The notes under the pieces were generated by a model. The model did not search any database, was not told the DNA's origin, and saw only the letters and a program-made list of their open reading frames with translations. The translations under genes were made by a program, and so were the position numbers. From assembly GCF_001650875.1 (NCBI RefSeq), contig NZ_LXYI01000034.1, positions 106,412 to 170,411 on the forward strand: a stretch of 64,000 nt of DNA, in the 5' to 3' direction. The DNA is from Sulfitobacter sp. EhC04 (GTDB taxonomy: Bacteria; Pseudomonadota; Alphaproteobacteria; Rhodobacterales; Rhodobacteraceae). Positions 1-8,311 of this stretch are shown here, in pieces. The first letter of the stretch is position 1. The number at the start of each line of letters is the position of its first letter.

Positions 1-209
1 TTTCCTCGAAAACTCGATGAATTTCATTTCAATGTGGCAATACAAGGTAACCCGGATGGTCCGGTCGATGCTTCATTTTGGCCATGGGAAACTGACCCTG
101 CAAGGAAATTTCCGTATCAGTGAATCCCTCTTGCGGCAATGTTCCAAGGTCCGGGAAGGGTGAAAATTGGTCTTGGCAGATTATTGGTTCAGTCATCTTC
201 ATGCGCCTT

Positions 210-1364
210 TCAGCTCTTGTAGGGGTCGAGAGATGCCCGCAGCCCGTCGCCGAGGAAATTGAACGCCAGCACGACGATGATGATGGGCAGCATGGGGATC
301 GCGGTCCACCAGTAGATTTCGATGCTGGCCAGGTTTTGCGCGTCGTTCAGCATGACACCCCAGCTAACGGCAGGCGCGCGCAACCCCAGACCAAGGAAGC
401 TGAGCGCGGTTTCGCCCAGGATCATGGCGGGGATCGACAGGGTTGCACTGGCGATCAGATGCGACATGAAATTCGGCAGCAGGTGGCGGCTGATGACCCG
501 CGCCGGTCTGGCCCCCATCATTTCCGCCGCTTTCACGAATTCCTCTTCGCGCAGCGACAGGAATTTTGACCGGACTGCGCGTGCGAGGCCGGGCCAGTCC
601 AGAATCCCCAGGATAATCGAGATGATGAAAAAGACGGCCACTGGCCCCCAGTTGGAGGGCACCGCCGCCGAAAGGGCAAGCCAGAGTGGCAATTCCGGCA
701 GGGAGCGCAGGATTTCGATGGCGCGGTTGACGATCCAGTCGGTGCGCCCGCCAAAGTAGCCTGCAAGTGCGCCGAAAGTGATGCCGAGCAGGAAGGACAC
801 GGTTATGCCGATCAGCCCGACGGTCAGCGACAGTTGGGCGCCATAGAGGATGCGGCTGAACACGTCGCGGCCCAGCCTGTCGGACCCCCAGAGGAATATC
901 GTGGCCCCCTGCGGCGCGCAGAACAGATGGGTGTCGGACGGGATCAGGCCAAAGAGGTTGTATTCCGCACCTTCACAGAAGAATTCCAGCGGCATCGGCG
1001 TGGATGTATCGGTGGTATAGGTCCAGCGGAAATTGATGAGGTCAGCCTCTGCCGTGATCGGATAGACGTAAGGCCCGACAAACGACCCCTCGTGCCAGAG
1101 GTTGACGCTTTGCGGTGGCGCATAGAGGTAGTCGGCGCTGCGCTCATTGGGGGTGTAGGGTGAAATGAAACCCGCGACCGGCAGCATCAGGTAACACAGC
1201 AGCAGGAAAATGCCCGAGACCAGCCCGATCCGGTGGCGTTTGAACTTGCGCCAGGTCAGCAGCCAAGCCGGTGCATCCATGTCTGCACGTTCAGGCGCGC
1301 TGATATCGGTATCGTCGGACCAGGGTTCTGTGTCGACGTAACGGTTGTCGGGCTGGATGCTCAT
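210..1364 (-). CDS. ABC transporter permease, DppC/OppC type
   Basis: Inner-membrane permease of a peptide/nickel/opine-class ABC importer, 384 aa. One membrane segment lies near residues 46-68. It is followed by an unusually long periplasmic stretch (about 70-155) and then the conserved permease core, which opens with the GSDRLGRDVFSR motif (160-171). The cytoplasmic EAA loop that contacts the ATPase is at about 273-300 (EEEFVKAAEMMGARP). It is the last gene of a four-gene minus-strand operon; its ATG overlaps the stop of the DppB-type gene by 4 bp. The long first periplasmic segment resembles YejE-like permeases more than plain DppC. The substrate cannot be read from the sequence. Confidence 0.93.
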   Translation of the reverse strand: MSIQPDNRYVDTEPWSDDTDISAPERADMDAPAWLLTWRKFKRHRIGLVSGIFLLLCYLMLPVAGFISPYTPNERSADYLYAPPQSVNLWHEGSFVGPYVYPITAEADLINFRWTYTTDTSTPMPLEFFCEGAEYNLFGLIPSDTHLFCAPQGATIFLWGSDRLGRDVFSRILYGAQLSLTVGLIGITVSFLLGITFGALAGYFGGRTDWIVNRAIEILRSLPELPLWLALSAAVPSNWGPVAVFFIISIILGILDWPGLARAVRSKFLSLREEEFVKAAEMMGARPARVISRHLLPNFMSHLIASATLSIPAMILGETALSFLGLGLRAPAVSWGVMLNDAQNLASIEIYWWTAIPMLPIIIVVLAFNFLGDGLRASLDPYKS

Positions 1365-2389
1365 GCGTCACGGCTCCCGTAGCGGATGCGCGGATCGAGC
1401 AGCACCAGCAGCAAGTCGGAGATCATCGTGCCGACCAGCGTCAGCAGGGCCACGAACATCAGCACAAAGGCGGCAAGGAACTGATCCTGGCTTTTCAGCG
1501 CGGCCAGCAGGGCCGGGCCGATGGTGGGCAGGGCCAGAACGACCGACACCAGCACCGAGCCCGAAACCATGGCGGGCAGCAGGTTGCCGATGTCCGCGAC
1601 AAAGGGGTTGAAGGCCATCCGCAGGGGATATTTGGCCAACAGGCGCGCCGGTGCCAGCCCCTTGGCGCGGGCGGTCTCCACATAGGGTTTGCTAAGCTCG
1701 TCCAGCATGTTCGCGCGCAGGCGCTGCATCATCGCCGCCGCTCCCGAGGTGCCGATGACGAAGGTGGGCACGATCAGGTGGATGGCGATGGATTTGACCT
1801 TGGCCCAGCTCAGCGGTTCACCCTCGAAATTGGCATCCATCAGGCCGCCGATGGGAATGTCGAAATACTTGTGACCATAGTAGAACAGGATCAGCGCCAG
1901 CAGGAAGTTGGGCGTGGCAAGGCCGAGATACCCCGCGAATCCGGCGGTGTAATCTGTCCAGGTCTCTGCCTTGGCAGCGGCCAGCACGCCGAGCGGCAGG
2001 GCGACGACATAGACAAACAGAACGGCTGCGAGATTGACCAGCACGGTCAACCACAGCGCATCGCCCACAATTTCCCCGACCGGCTGGTCGAATTCGAAGG
2101 ACCAGCCGAAATCGCCCTGTATCAGCCCGGAAAACCCGTTCGGGCCGGGGGCAAAGCCGACCCAGATCAGGTATTGTTCCCAGATCGGTCGGTCCAGCGC
2201 ATATTCTGTGCGCAGGAATTCGGCCTTGGCCACCCCTTCGGCCTGACCCGTGGCGCGCAGTTCGGCAATCTGGTTGGACAGATAATCGCCGGGTGGCAGG
2301 TTGATGATGGTGAAGACCAGGATCGACACGACCCAGAGCGTCAGCAACATGGTGAAAAAGCGATAGACTGCGTATTTGAGAAAGGTCAT
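1361..2389 (-). CDS. ABC transporter permease, DppB/OppB type
   Basis: Second inner-membrane permease (342 aa) of the importer and partner of the DppC-type subunit. It starts with the N-terminal membrane segment typical of DppB (LKYAVYRFFTMLLTLWVVS, residues 4-22), followed by a periplasmic loop and a transport core with an EAA-like loop (YVETARAKGLAPARLL, about 236-251). Start and stop both overlap neighbours by 4 bp (ATGA), so the operon is translationally coupled. Like its partner, it has an extended loop after the first membrane segment (GDYLSNQIAELRATG), as in the YejB subclass. Confidence 0.93.
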   Translation of the reverse strand: MTFLKYAVYRFFTMLLTLWVVSILVFTIINLPPGDYLSNQIAELRATGQAEGVAKAEFLRTEYALDRPIWEQYLIWVGFAPGPNGFSGLIQGDFGWSFEFDQPVGEIVGDALWLTVLVNLAAVLFVYVVALPLGVLAAAKAETWTDYTAGFAGYLGLATPNFLLALILFYYGHKYFDIPIGGLMDANFEGEPLSWAKVKSIAIHLIVPTFVIGTSGAAAMMQRLRANMLDELSKPYVETARAKGLAPARLLAKYPLRMAFNPFVADIGNLLPAMVSGSVLVSVVLALPTIGPALLAALKSQDQFLAAFVLMFVALLTLVGTMISDLLLVLLDPRIRYGSRDA

Positions 2390-4305
2390 TGCGTCACCTG
2401 CTGCAACGCATCTTCAAAGTAGAATTCGTCAATCCGGTGAACGCCGAAATGGGCGCCGGGCTCGAAGGCCCAGATGCCTGTCTCGGGGACGTTGCGCAGC
2501 CTTTTGTTCACGACGACGGGCTGGGGGGCTTCGGACAGGATGCCAATCGCGAATTGCTGCTCTGCGTGGATGTCGAGCATCTGGGCCCAGATCGCGCGGC
2601 GTTCGTCGCGATTGAAGGTGTGGTTCCATTGGTCCGACAGCTCCAGCAGGCGTTTCGCCTCCGGCATATCCGGGGCTTCGCCAACCTCGCCGCCCGACTG
2701 GTAGTACTGGCCCCACTTTGGCCAGGCAAAGAATTCCTGATTGGTGGGGGCAAGATACATCGGGGACGTCGAGGCGGAAGGCAGCCCATTGTCCCAGCCG
2801 AACCAGACCGCTGACATGGACACGCCGGCATAGACGCGGTTGCGCAGGATGTCGCGGTCAAGCGGGCGCATCACCAATTTGATCCCCAGATCGCGCCAGG
2901 TGTCCGTGACGATGGCCAGGGCGTTCTCGACTTCCTGCCGTTCGCCTGCGGTTTCCACGATGAACTCCATCGGTCGCCCGTCCGGCAGCCTGCGCAGCCC
3001 GTCCGAGGTGCGTTCGGTCAGTCCCATCTCGTCCAGCAGCTCATTGGCCGCGTCGATGTCCATTGCGGCCCACATCGACAGGTCGTCGCGGTTGAACAGG
3101 GGGCTGGACGACAGGGCGGTCATGCCGCCTTCCAGCGCCAGACCGAAATAGAGGGCGCGGTTGATCATGTGCCGGTCGATGCCCATGCTGAGCGCCCGGC
3201 GGAACCGCACATCGCGCATCACGTCGCGCCAGACCGGATCGTTGAAGTTGAGGTTGGGGTAGATCGCGATCTGGCTGGCCGCCCCGTTGCCCCAGAGCAG
3301 CGTGCGGTAGTTGCCGCCGTCTGCTTCGCCTTTCTTGAGGATCGAGATGTCCGGAAAATCGAGGCCGCGTGCCTGAAGGTCCGCCTCGCCCGCGTTGGCC
3401 TTGGCCGCGACCAACCCGCCGCCGACGATGCTCATCTCGACGATGTCGATATAGGGCAGTTGGACGCCTTGGGCGTCGATCCGGTGATAATAGGGATTGC
3501 GCACAAAAACCTGCCTTGAGGTCGTGCCGCTTGCGTTGATCCAGGGCTGCAGGGTTGGCTGTTGCGGGTTGTCGAATTTGTACATGCTGTCGCGACGGTT
3601 GTGCAACGCGGCCCAGCTTTTGACCCGCGCCTTCCGGGTTTCCAGTTTCAATGCGTCGGGATCGGCGAGATCGCCGTGAAACTGGCTGAGGTAATGCGCA
3701 GGCCGGTAGATGAACGGCGGGGCCGCCTGAGCGAGCAGCGGCAGGAAGTTCGCATTGGGCGTGGGCCATTCGAACACGACGGTATGGGCGTCGGGAAAGG
3801 TCACGCTGCCCAGAACGCCATCGACATACATGAACTCCGGCGGCCCGGTTGGCGTGATCTTTTCATTGTTCACGACATATTCCCACCAGTAGCGGAAATC
3901 TTCCGACGTGAAGGGTGCGCCGTCGGACCAGCGGTGGCCGGGGCGCAGATGCATGGTGAACTTGCGGTCTTCCTCGATCTCGATGTCGCGCAGGATGTCG
4001 GGATAAAGTTCGTAATTCGTGTCATAGCCGACCAGCCGGGCATAGCCATAGATCACCATTTGGCGCACGTCCTTGGCGCGCGAGACCATGGTGCGCAGGG
4101 TGCCGCCCTGCCTGCCAAAACTGCGCCCCTTGGCCGGCAGGTCAACGATCAGCGGGGTTTCGGGCAGACGGTCCGCGATCCGGGGCAGATGGCCCTGGTT
4201 TATCTCCATCTGCCAGAAAGAGCTTTCCTGGAGCGCTGGCCTTTGTTGGGCGGGGGCGGGAGAGGCCAGCATCAGGGCCAGGCAAAGTGCAATGAACCTA
4301 AACAT
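2386..4305 (-). CDS. ABC transporter extracellular solute-binding protein, family 5
   Basis: Periplasmic ligand-binding protein (639 aa) of the importer. A Sec signal peptide is clear at residues 1-19 (MFRFIALCLALMLASPAPA, cleavage before QQRP). The family-5 core follows, with the HLRPGHRWSDGAPFTSEDF motif about 100 residues after the mature start. It is longer than typical DppA (about 530 aa), which fits the larger binding proteins of oligopeptide, microcin C or opine importers. The start overlaps the end of the ATPase gene by 8 bp. The ligand is unknown. Confidence 0.92.
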   Translation of the reverse strand: MFRFIALCLALMLASPAPAQQRPALQESSFWQMEINQGHLPRIADRLPETPLIVDLPAKGRSFGRQGGTLRTMVSRAKDVRQMVIYGYARLVGYDTNYELYPDILRDIEIEEDRKFTMHLRPGHRWSDGAPFTSEDFRYWWEYVVNNEKITPTGPPEFMYVDGVLGSVTFPDAHTVVFEWPTPNANFLPLLAQAAPPFIYRPAHYLSQFHGDLADPDALKLETRKARVKSWAALHNRRDSMYKFDNPQQPTLQPWINASGTTSRQVFVRNPYYHRIDAQGVQLPYIDIVEMSIVGGGLVAAKANAGEADLQARGLDFPDISILKKGEADGGNYRTLLWGNGAASQIAIYPNLNFNDPVWRDVMRDVRFRRALSMGIDRHMINRALYFGLALEGGMTALSSSPLFNRDDLSMWAAMDIDAANELLDEMGLTERTSDGLRRLPDGRPMEFIVETAGERQEVENALAIVTDTWRDLGIKLVMRPLDRDILRNRVYAGVSMSAVWFGWDNGLPSASTSPMYLAPTNQEFFAWPKWGQYYQSGGEVGEAPDMPEAKRLLELSDQWNHTFNRDERRAIWAQMLDIHAEQQFAIGILSEAPQPVVVNKRLRNVPETGIWAFEPGAHFGVHRIDEFYFEDALQQVTQ

Positions 4306-6067
4306 GGCATCTCACCAGATGTCCGGGGTCCAACTCGCGCAGCATGGGCGCGTCGGCCCCTTCAAAGCGGAACTGGTCCGGCCAGCTTGCCGGTGATCCG
4401 GCCCCTTTGGCGACAAGGGCAAGGTCGATGGGGCGGGCGAGGTCCGGTTCCGGCTGCGCGGCGATCAATGCGCATGTGTAGGGATGGCGCGGGTTGTAGA
4501 ACAGCGTTTCGGGCGGGGCCTGTTCCACGATCACCCCGGCACGCATCACCGCCACCTCATCGGCGATCCGCGCGACCACAGCCAGGTCGTGGCTGATGAA
4601 AAGGTAGCTCAGCGCGGCGCGGTCGCGGATGTCTTCGAGCAGGGTCAGGATCTGATCCTGCACCGACACATCCAGCGCCGATGTCGGCTCATCACAGATC
4701 AGCAGCCTGGGATCGAGGGTCAGCGCCCGCGCAATGGACAGCCGCTGCCGCTGGCCACCGGAAAAGGCATGTGGGTAGCGGCGCAGCATGTCCGGGTCCA
4801 GCCCGACCCAGCGCAGCATTTCGGCGGCCTTTTCAAGCTGTTCCGCGCGGTTGCCGATGTTGTGGATCTGCATCGGCTCAATCATCGCGCTTTGGACCCG
4901 CATGCGCGGTGAAAGCGATGAATAGGGGTCCTGGAAGACCATCTGCGCCTGCCGCTGAAAGGCGGTGCGCTGGACGCGCGTCATGTCATGGACCGGCAGG
5001 GGCGCATCGTCCTTGTCCGGGGCAAAAAGCACCTGCCCCCCGGGATCGGGGCGTTCCGCCCCTAGGGCGATGCGTGCGCAGGTCGTCTTGCCCGAGCCGC
5101 TTTCGCCCACCACTGCCAGCGTCTTGCCGCGCACCACCTGAAGGTTCACGTCCCGGCAGGCCGCGATCTGCACCGGCTTGCGCCAGCCGCCTGCCCGCAT
5201 GGTATAGGTCTTGGACACGCTTCTGAGGTCCAGGATGATATCCCTGTGGTCCAGTGCCCGCGCGGGTTGCGCGACCTCCGGGATCATCGGTGCGGCGGCA
5301 AAGAGCTTTTTCGTGTAGCCATGTGCTGGCGCGCCCAGAACGTCACTTGCACAGCCGCTCTCCATCACACGGCCCTTGTTCATGACCACAACTTGCTGCG
5401 CCATATTGGCCACCACGCCCAGATCGTGGGTCACCAGAATGACGGCCATGCCGGTATCCTTTTGCAACCTGCGGATCAGGCCCAGGACCTGCGCCTGTGT
5501 CGTGACATCCAACGCGGTGGTGGGTTCGTCCGCGATCAAAAGCTCCGGTTCGGCAACCATGGCCATGGCGATCATGGCGCGCTGACGCATCCCGCCCGAC
5601 ATCTCGAAAGGATAGCTGCGCCACGCCCGTTCAGGATCGGCAAAGCCGACCTTCTCGAATTGTGCCAGCACCCGTCGCTTTGTCTCGGCGCGGCCGAGGT
5701 TGCGGTGAATGCGCAGCACCTCGCCGACCTGATTGCCCAGCCGGTGCAGCGGCGACAGCGAGCGCATCGGCTCCTGAAAGATCATCGCGATCCGGTTGCC
5801 CCGGATGCGCCGCATGTGCCTGCTGGAACAGGTCAGCAGGTTGGTCGCGCCGTCAGGCTGATGAAAGGTGATCCCGCCCCCCCGAACCTGTGCAGTCTCC
5901 GGCAGGATGCGCAGCACCGCGCGGCAGGTCAGTGTCTTGCCCGATCCGCTCTCGCCCACCAGCGCCAGCGTCTCGCCCGCGCGGACCGAAAAGCTCACGT
6001 TGTTGACCACCGGCAGGGCAGTGCCAAAGCCGATTGTAAGTCCGTCAACATCGAGCAGTGAGGTCAT
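4298..6067 (-). CDS. ABC transporter, fused dual ATP-binding protein
   Basis: Cytoplasmic ATPase (589 aa) with two nucleotide-binding domains in one chain, like YejF/DppD-DppF fusions. The first half has Walker A GESGSGKT, signature SGGMRQR and Walker B LLIADEPT. The second half has Walker A GESGSGKTT, signature SGGQRQR and Walker B LLICDEPT. The frame is open a further 57 bp upstream, but the ATG at 6067 has a good ribosome site (CAGGAAG, just upstream) and starts directly on the ABC domain (MTSLLDVDGL), so I chose it. First gene of the operon. The 147-bp gap to the divergent methyltransferase must hold its promoter; a 9-bp inverted repeat (AAGTGAAGC at 6102-6110 and its complement at 6157-6165) lies there. 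Confidence 0.93.
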   Translation of the reverse strand: MTSLLDVDGLTIGFGTALPVVNNVSFSVRAGETLALVGESGSGKTLTCRAVLRILPETAQVRGGGITFHQPDGATNLLTCSSRHMRRIRGNRIAMIFQEPMRSLSPLHRLGNQVGEVLRIHRNLGRAETKRRVLAQFEKVGFADPERAWRSYPFEMSGGMRQRAMIAMAMVAEPELLIADEPTTALDVTTQAQVLGLIRRLQKDTGMAVILVTHDLGVVANMAQQVVVMNKGRVMESGCASDVLGAPAHGYTKKLFAAAPMIPEVAQPARALDHRDIILDLRSVSKTYTMRAGGWRKPVQIAACRDVNLQVVRGKTLAVVGESGSGKTTCARIALGAERPDPGGQVLFAPDKDDAPLPVHDMTRVQRTAFQRQAQMVFQDPYSSLSPRMRVQSAMIEPMQIHNIGNRAEQLEKAAEMLRWVGLDPDMLRRYPHAFSGGQRQRLSIARALTLDPRLLICDEPTSALDVSVQDQILTLLEDIRDRAALSYLFISHDLAVVARIADEVAVMRAGVIVEQAPPETLFYNPRHPYTCALIAAQPEPDLARPIDLALVAKGAGSPASWPDQFRFEGADAPMLRELDPGHLVRCHV

Positions 6068-6214
6068 CAGCTTCCTGTCAGGGGTAAAAGTGCAGAATTT
6101 GAAGTGAAGCCTATTCCGCGCCATAGGTCCAGAGGCGCGTTGCGCTGGTTGTCAAAGCTTCACTTTGCGGTGCGCCTGCGCCATGTAGGACCGGAAACGT
6201 AACAGGAGAACAGC

Positions 6215-6697
6215 ATGAGCCGCCTAGATGTCTTTATCAACCGGATGGTGTCGCAGCGTGCTTGTCTGGATCATGCAGCCGCGCGGACAGCCGATTTCGC
6301 CGGGCCGGTTTTCGAACTGGGGCTGGGCAACGGCCGTACCTATCACCACATGCGCGAGACGATGACGGGCCGGGACATCTATGTCTTTGAACGGGCCGTT
6401 GCCGCGCACCCTGACAGCACCCCGTCTGACGAAATGCTGATTCTCGGCGACGTGCGGGAAACGCTGGTCGAGGCACTTGCGCGGTTCGGGCCGACGGTGG
6501 CGCTGATCCATGCCGATCTGGGCGGTCACAACCTGGCCAAGAACGATGCCTTTGCGCGGCTGGTGTCGCCCCTGATAGAGCCGCTTCTGGCCCCCGGTGG
6601 CCTGATGGTGTCATCGGACAGGATGTATTTCGAGCGTTTGCAGGAACAGGACCTGCCGCCGGACGCGGTGCCGGGGCGGTGTTTCATCTACGGTTAG
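6215..6697 (+). CDS. Class I SAM-dependent methyltransferase-like protein
   Basis: Small (160 aa) predicted S-adenosylmethionine-dependent methyltransferase. The glycine-rich SAM-binding motif I is FELGLGNGRTYHHM (about residues 33-46), and an aspartate-containing strand follows (LIHADLGGHN). The protein ends GRCFIYG. The start has an ACAGGAGAA ribosome site upstream. The gene ends exactly at a MITE-like element: T and A of the TAG stop are the presumed TA target site and the G is the element's first base. The restored empty site would also read TAG, so the protein sequence would be unchanged. The methyl acceptor is unknown. Confidence 0.8.
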   Translation: MSRLDVFINRMVSQRACLDHAAARTADFAGPVFELGLGNGRTYHHMRETMTGRDIYVFERAVAAHPDSTPSDEMLILGDVRETLVEALARFGPTVALIHADLGGHNLAKNDAFARLVSPLIEPLLAPGGLMVSSDRMYFERLQEQDLPPDAVPGRCFIYG

Positions 6698-6958
6698 GCT
6701 CTGGACCCATTAATCTTATATGCTCAGTTTGACAGATTTTTTCGCAGACTAGGAAAATCTGCGCAAGAATAGTGGTTCTATTTCAAGCAGATGTGACGCA
6801 GGCTGCGGGAAAATCCGTCAAACCCGAAGGGCGGAGATTTCACTTCATTTCAACGTCTTGAGTCGTTTGCAAATAGAACCACTATTGGCGGCACGCCCCA
6901 AACCCTTGAAATTTCGTGAAATCGCCGCTGAGCATATAAGATTAATGGGTCCAGAGCC
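6697..6958. mobile_element. MITE-like element 1 (262 bp, 31-bp perfect terminal inverted repeats)
   Basis: Perfect 31-bp terminal inverted repeats at 6697-6727 and 6928-6958 (ends GGCTCTGGACCCATTAATC), flanked on each side by TA (6695-6696 and 6959-6960), the expected target duplication. A second perfect inverted repeat is nested inside: AATAGTGGTTCTATTT at 6768-6783 and its complement at 6871-6886. No open frame of transposase size fits inside, so the element is non-autonomous. Size, TA flanks, subterminal hairpin position and an internal sequence block match the element at 43067-43331. The parent is probably an IS of the IS5/IS427 or IS630 type, but that is inference. Confidence 0.85.
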
Positions 6959-7092
6959 TAGGGGCGCTGGTAGGTCGCCCGCCCGGCAAATGGCTGTTGA
7001 TGGGTGACAGGGCCGGTTCGGGTGCCGCCAGCCCCACCAGGTGGATACATGCAGCGGTTGCGGCCCCCAGGGTCATGCCGTGCAAACACAAG

Positions 7093-7140
7093 ACCCTCCC
7101 GTGATGACATGTCAAAAATGACATGTCATCACGGGAGGGT
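7093..7140. terminator. 22-bp perfect hairpin with AAAA loop, TGACATGTCA core
   Basis: Left arm 7093-7114, loop AAAA, right arm 7119-7140, with no mismatch. Each arm ends in the self-palindromic decamer TGACATGTCA next to the loop. It lies downstream of the methyltransferase gene and its MITE and 350 bp before the IclR gene. It could be a strong transcription barrier, although no T-tract follows, or a tandem protein-binding site. A sister hairpin with the same core is at 39208-39259. Confidence 0.6.
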
Positions 7141-7338
7141 TGCAAATTTGGTGCAGCCGAAGGTCGGGTTCCGAAGGCTCACCCGCGCGCAACAGGCATC
7201 GCGCATTTTCCGGTCCCTGCCCAGGCGCAGTCGAAACGCCTTGATCCCTGCGGGGCAATCAACAGGCAGAGGCAAAACCGGGTCGCCCGTTTTAGGACTT
7301 GTGCCTTTCAAACCATGAACCTATGTTCCGATGAATTT
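7141..7338. other. Gene-free stretch before the iclR control region
   Basis: Nothing convincing was seen in either strand here. Short open frames exist but lack ribosome sites and recognisable products. Together with 6961-7092 it completes the roughly 800-bp gene-free gap between the methyltransferase and the IclR gene, of which the MITE, the hairpin and a putative operator are the only recognisable contents. Confidence 0.5.
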
Positions 7339-7368
7339 TGCGAAACAGTGTTTTGCAATGCGAAACAG
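7339..7368. promoter_or_regulatory. Putative IclR-type operator of three phased decamers
   Basis: TGCGAAACAG occurs twice exactly (7339-7348 and 7359-7368), 20 bp apart. Between them 7348-7357 (GTGTTTTGCA) matches the reverse complement of the same decamer at 8 of 10 positions. One palindrome plus one direct repeat is the arrangement known for PobR/PcaU-type IclR regulators. The site lies 127 bp upstream of the iclR-family start and ahead of the whole beta-oxidation operon, fitting control by its product. Confidence 0.5.
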
Positions 7369-7494
7369 AAATTGGGGGGTTGCTTTGCCGGGATTGCCCG
7401 CATCGCTGAGACTGCACAGGGCAACAGCGATCCGATCGGTCGCCGTTGCCGGGCCGTGTGAGCGGCCATGTAGCGTCGGTAGGGGAGCGTCTGT

Positions 7495-8292
7495 GTGCCA
7501 GTGACATCCGGTCAGACAGATGCTGGCACAACCGACCGCAAGTTTGCCAACACGCTTGCCCGCGGCCTCGGCGTGCTGCGTGCTTTTCGTGCCAGCGACA
7601 ACGGGCTGACCCACGCCGAAATTGCCAAGCGGACCGGGCTGCCCAAGCCGACGATCTCGCGGCTGACCTATACGCTCTGCGAACTGGGCTACCTGGCCCA
7701 TGGCGGGCGCAACGAGCGGTTTCACCTGGGCCCGGCGGCAGTGGCCCTTGGGTCTGTTGCCGGGCTTGCCGTCAGTTTTGTCGATCATGCTTCGGAGCAG
7801 ATGCAGGCGCTTGCGGACCAGACGGGCACGCTGGCGCTGATTGCCGTGCGCGACAGCGCGCGGATGCTGCTGGCCAAGACCTGGCGACCGGAAGGGAAAT
7901 CGACCATCTGGCTGGAGCCCGGTCATCGCATTCCGATGTTCGGATCCTCCTCTGGAATGGCCGTGCTTGCCTCGATGGATGATGATAGGTTCGCGGCGCT
8001 TGAAAATGCGGATGCATTGGCGTCCTTTCGCAGACAGGGCTACGACCAATTGCTGGGACAGGGCTTTGTCATAACCCCGCGTGACATACGCTATACAAGT
8101 ACTGTCAACGCAGTGAGCGTGCCCTATTTTGCAAATGAATTTGGTGAATCCGTTGCCTTTACCTGCGGCGCATCACCGTGCGACTTGCCGACCCACCGTA
8201 TGTTGGCGCAGGTCGGTCCTGCCCTGCGGGATACCGTGCGCGCGCTTGAGCAGAACACCGGACATGCCTCCGCGCTGGTACGGCGCGGTTGA
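7495..8292 (+). CDS. IclR family transcriptional regulator
   Basis: 265-aa regulator with the IclR layout: an N-terminal winged helix-turn-helix (about 38-67, with AEIAKRTGLPKPTISRL as recognition region) and a C-terminal effector domain (SSSGMAVLAS region near 140-150). The GTG start at 7495 follows a GGGGAG ribosome site; the GTG at 7501 is an alternative. It is the first gene before the beta-oxidation operon (20 bp to the next start) and probably senses an acid or CoA ester of that pathway. A candidate operator lies at 7339-7368. Confidence 0.92.
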   Translation: MPVTSGQTDAGTTDRKFANTLARGLGVLRAFRASDNGLTHAEIAKRTGLPKPTISRLTYTLCELGYLAHGGRNERFHLGPAAVALGSVAGLAVSFVDHASEQMQALADQTGTLALIAVRDSARMLLAKTWRPEGKSTIWLEPGHRIPMFGSSSGMAVLASMDDDRFAALENADALASFRRQGYDQLLGQGFVITPRDIRYTSTVNAVSVPYFANEFGESVAFTCGASPCDLPTHRMLAQVGPALRDTVRALEQNTGHASALVRRG

Positions 8293-8311
8293 GAATTCAA
8301 GGAGACCCGAA

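Noticed and set aside
29..196. A 55-codon minus-strand frame starting just after the DppC-type gene
   Set aside because: Third codon positions are not GC-biased as in the neighbouring genes, no family is recognisable, and the ribosome site is poor.
6961..7494. Small frames in the gap before iclR as genes, or a tRNA
   Set aside because: No ribosome sites and no family match, and I could not find a cloverleaf pattern by eye.
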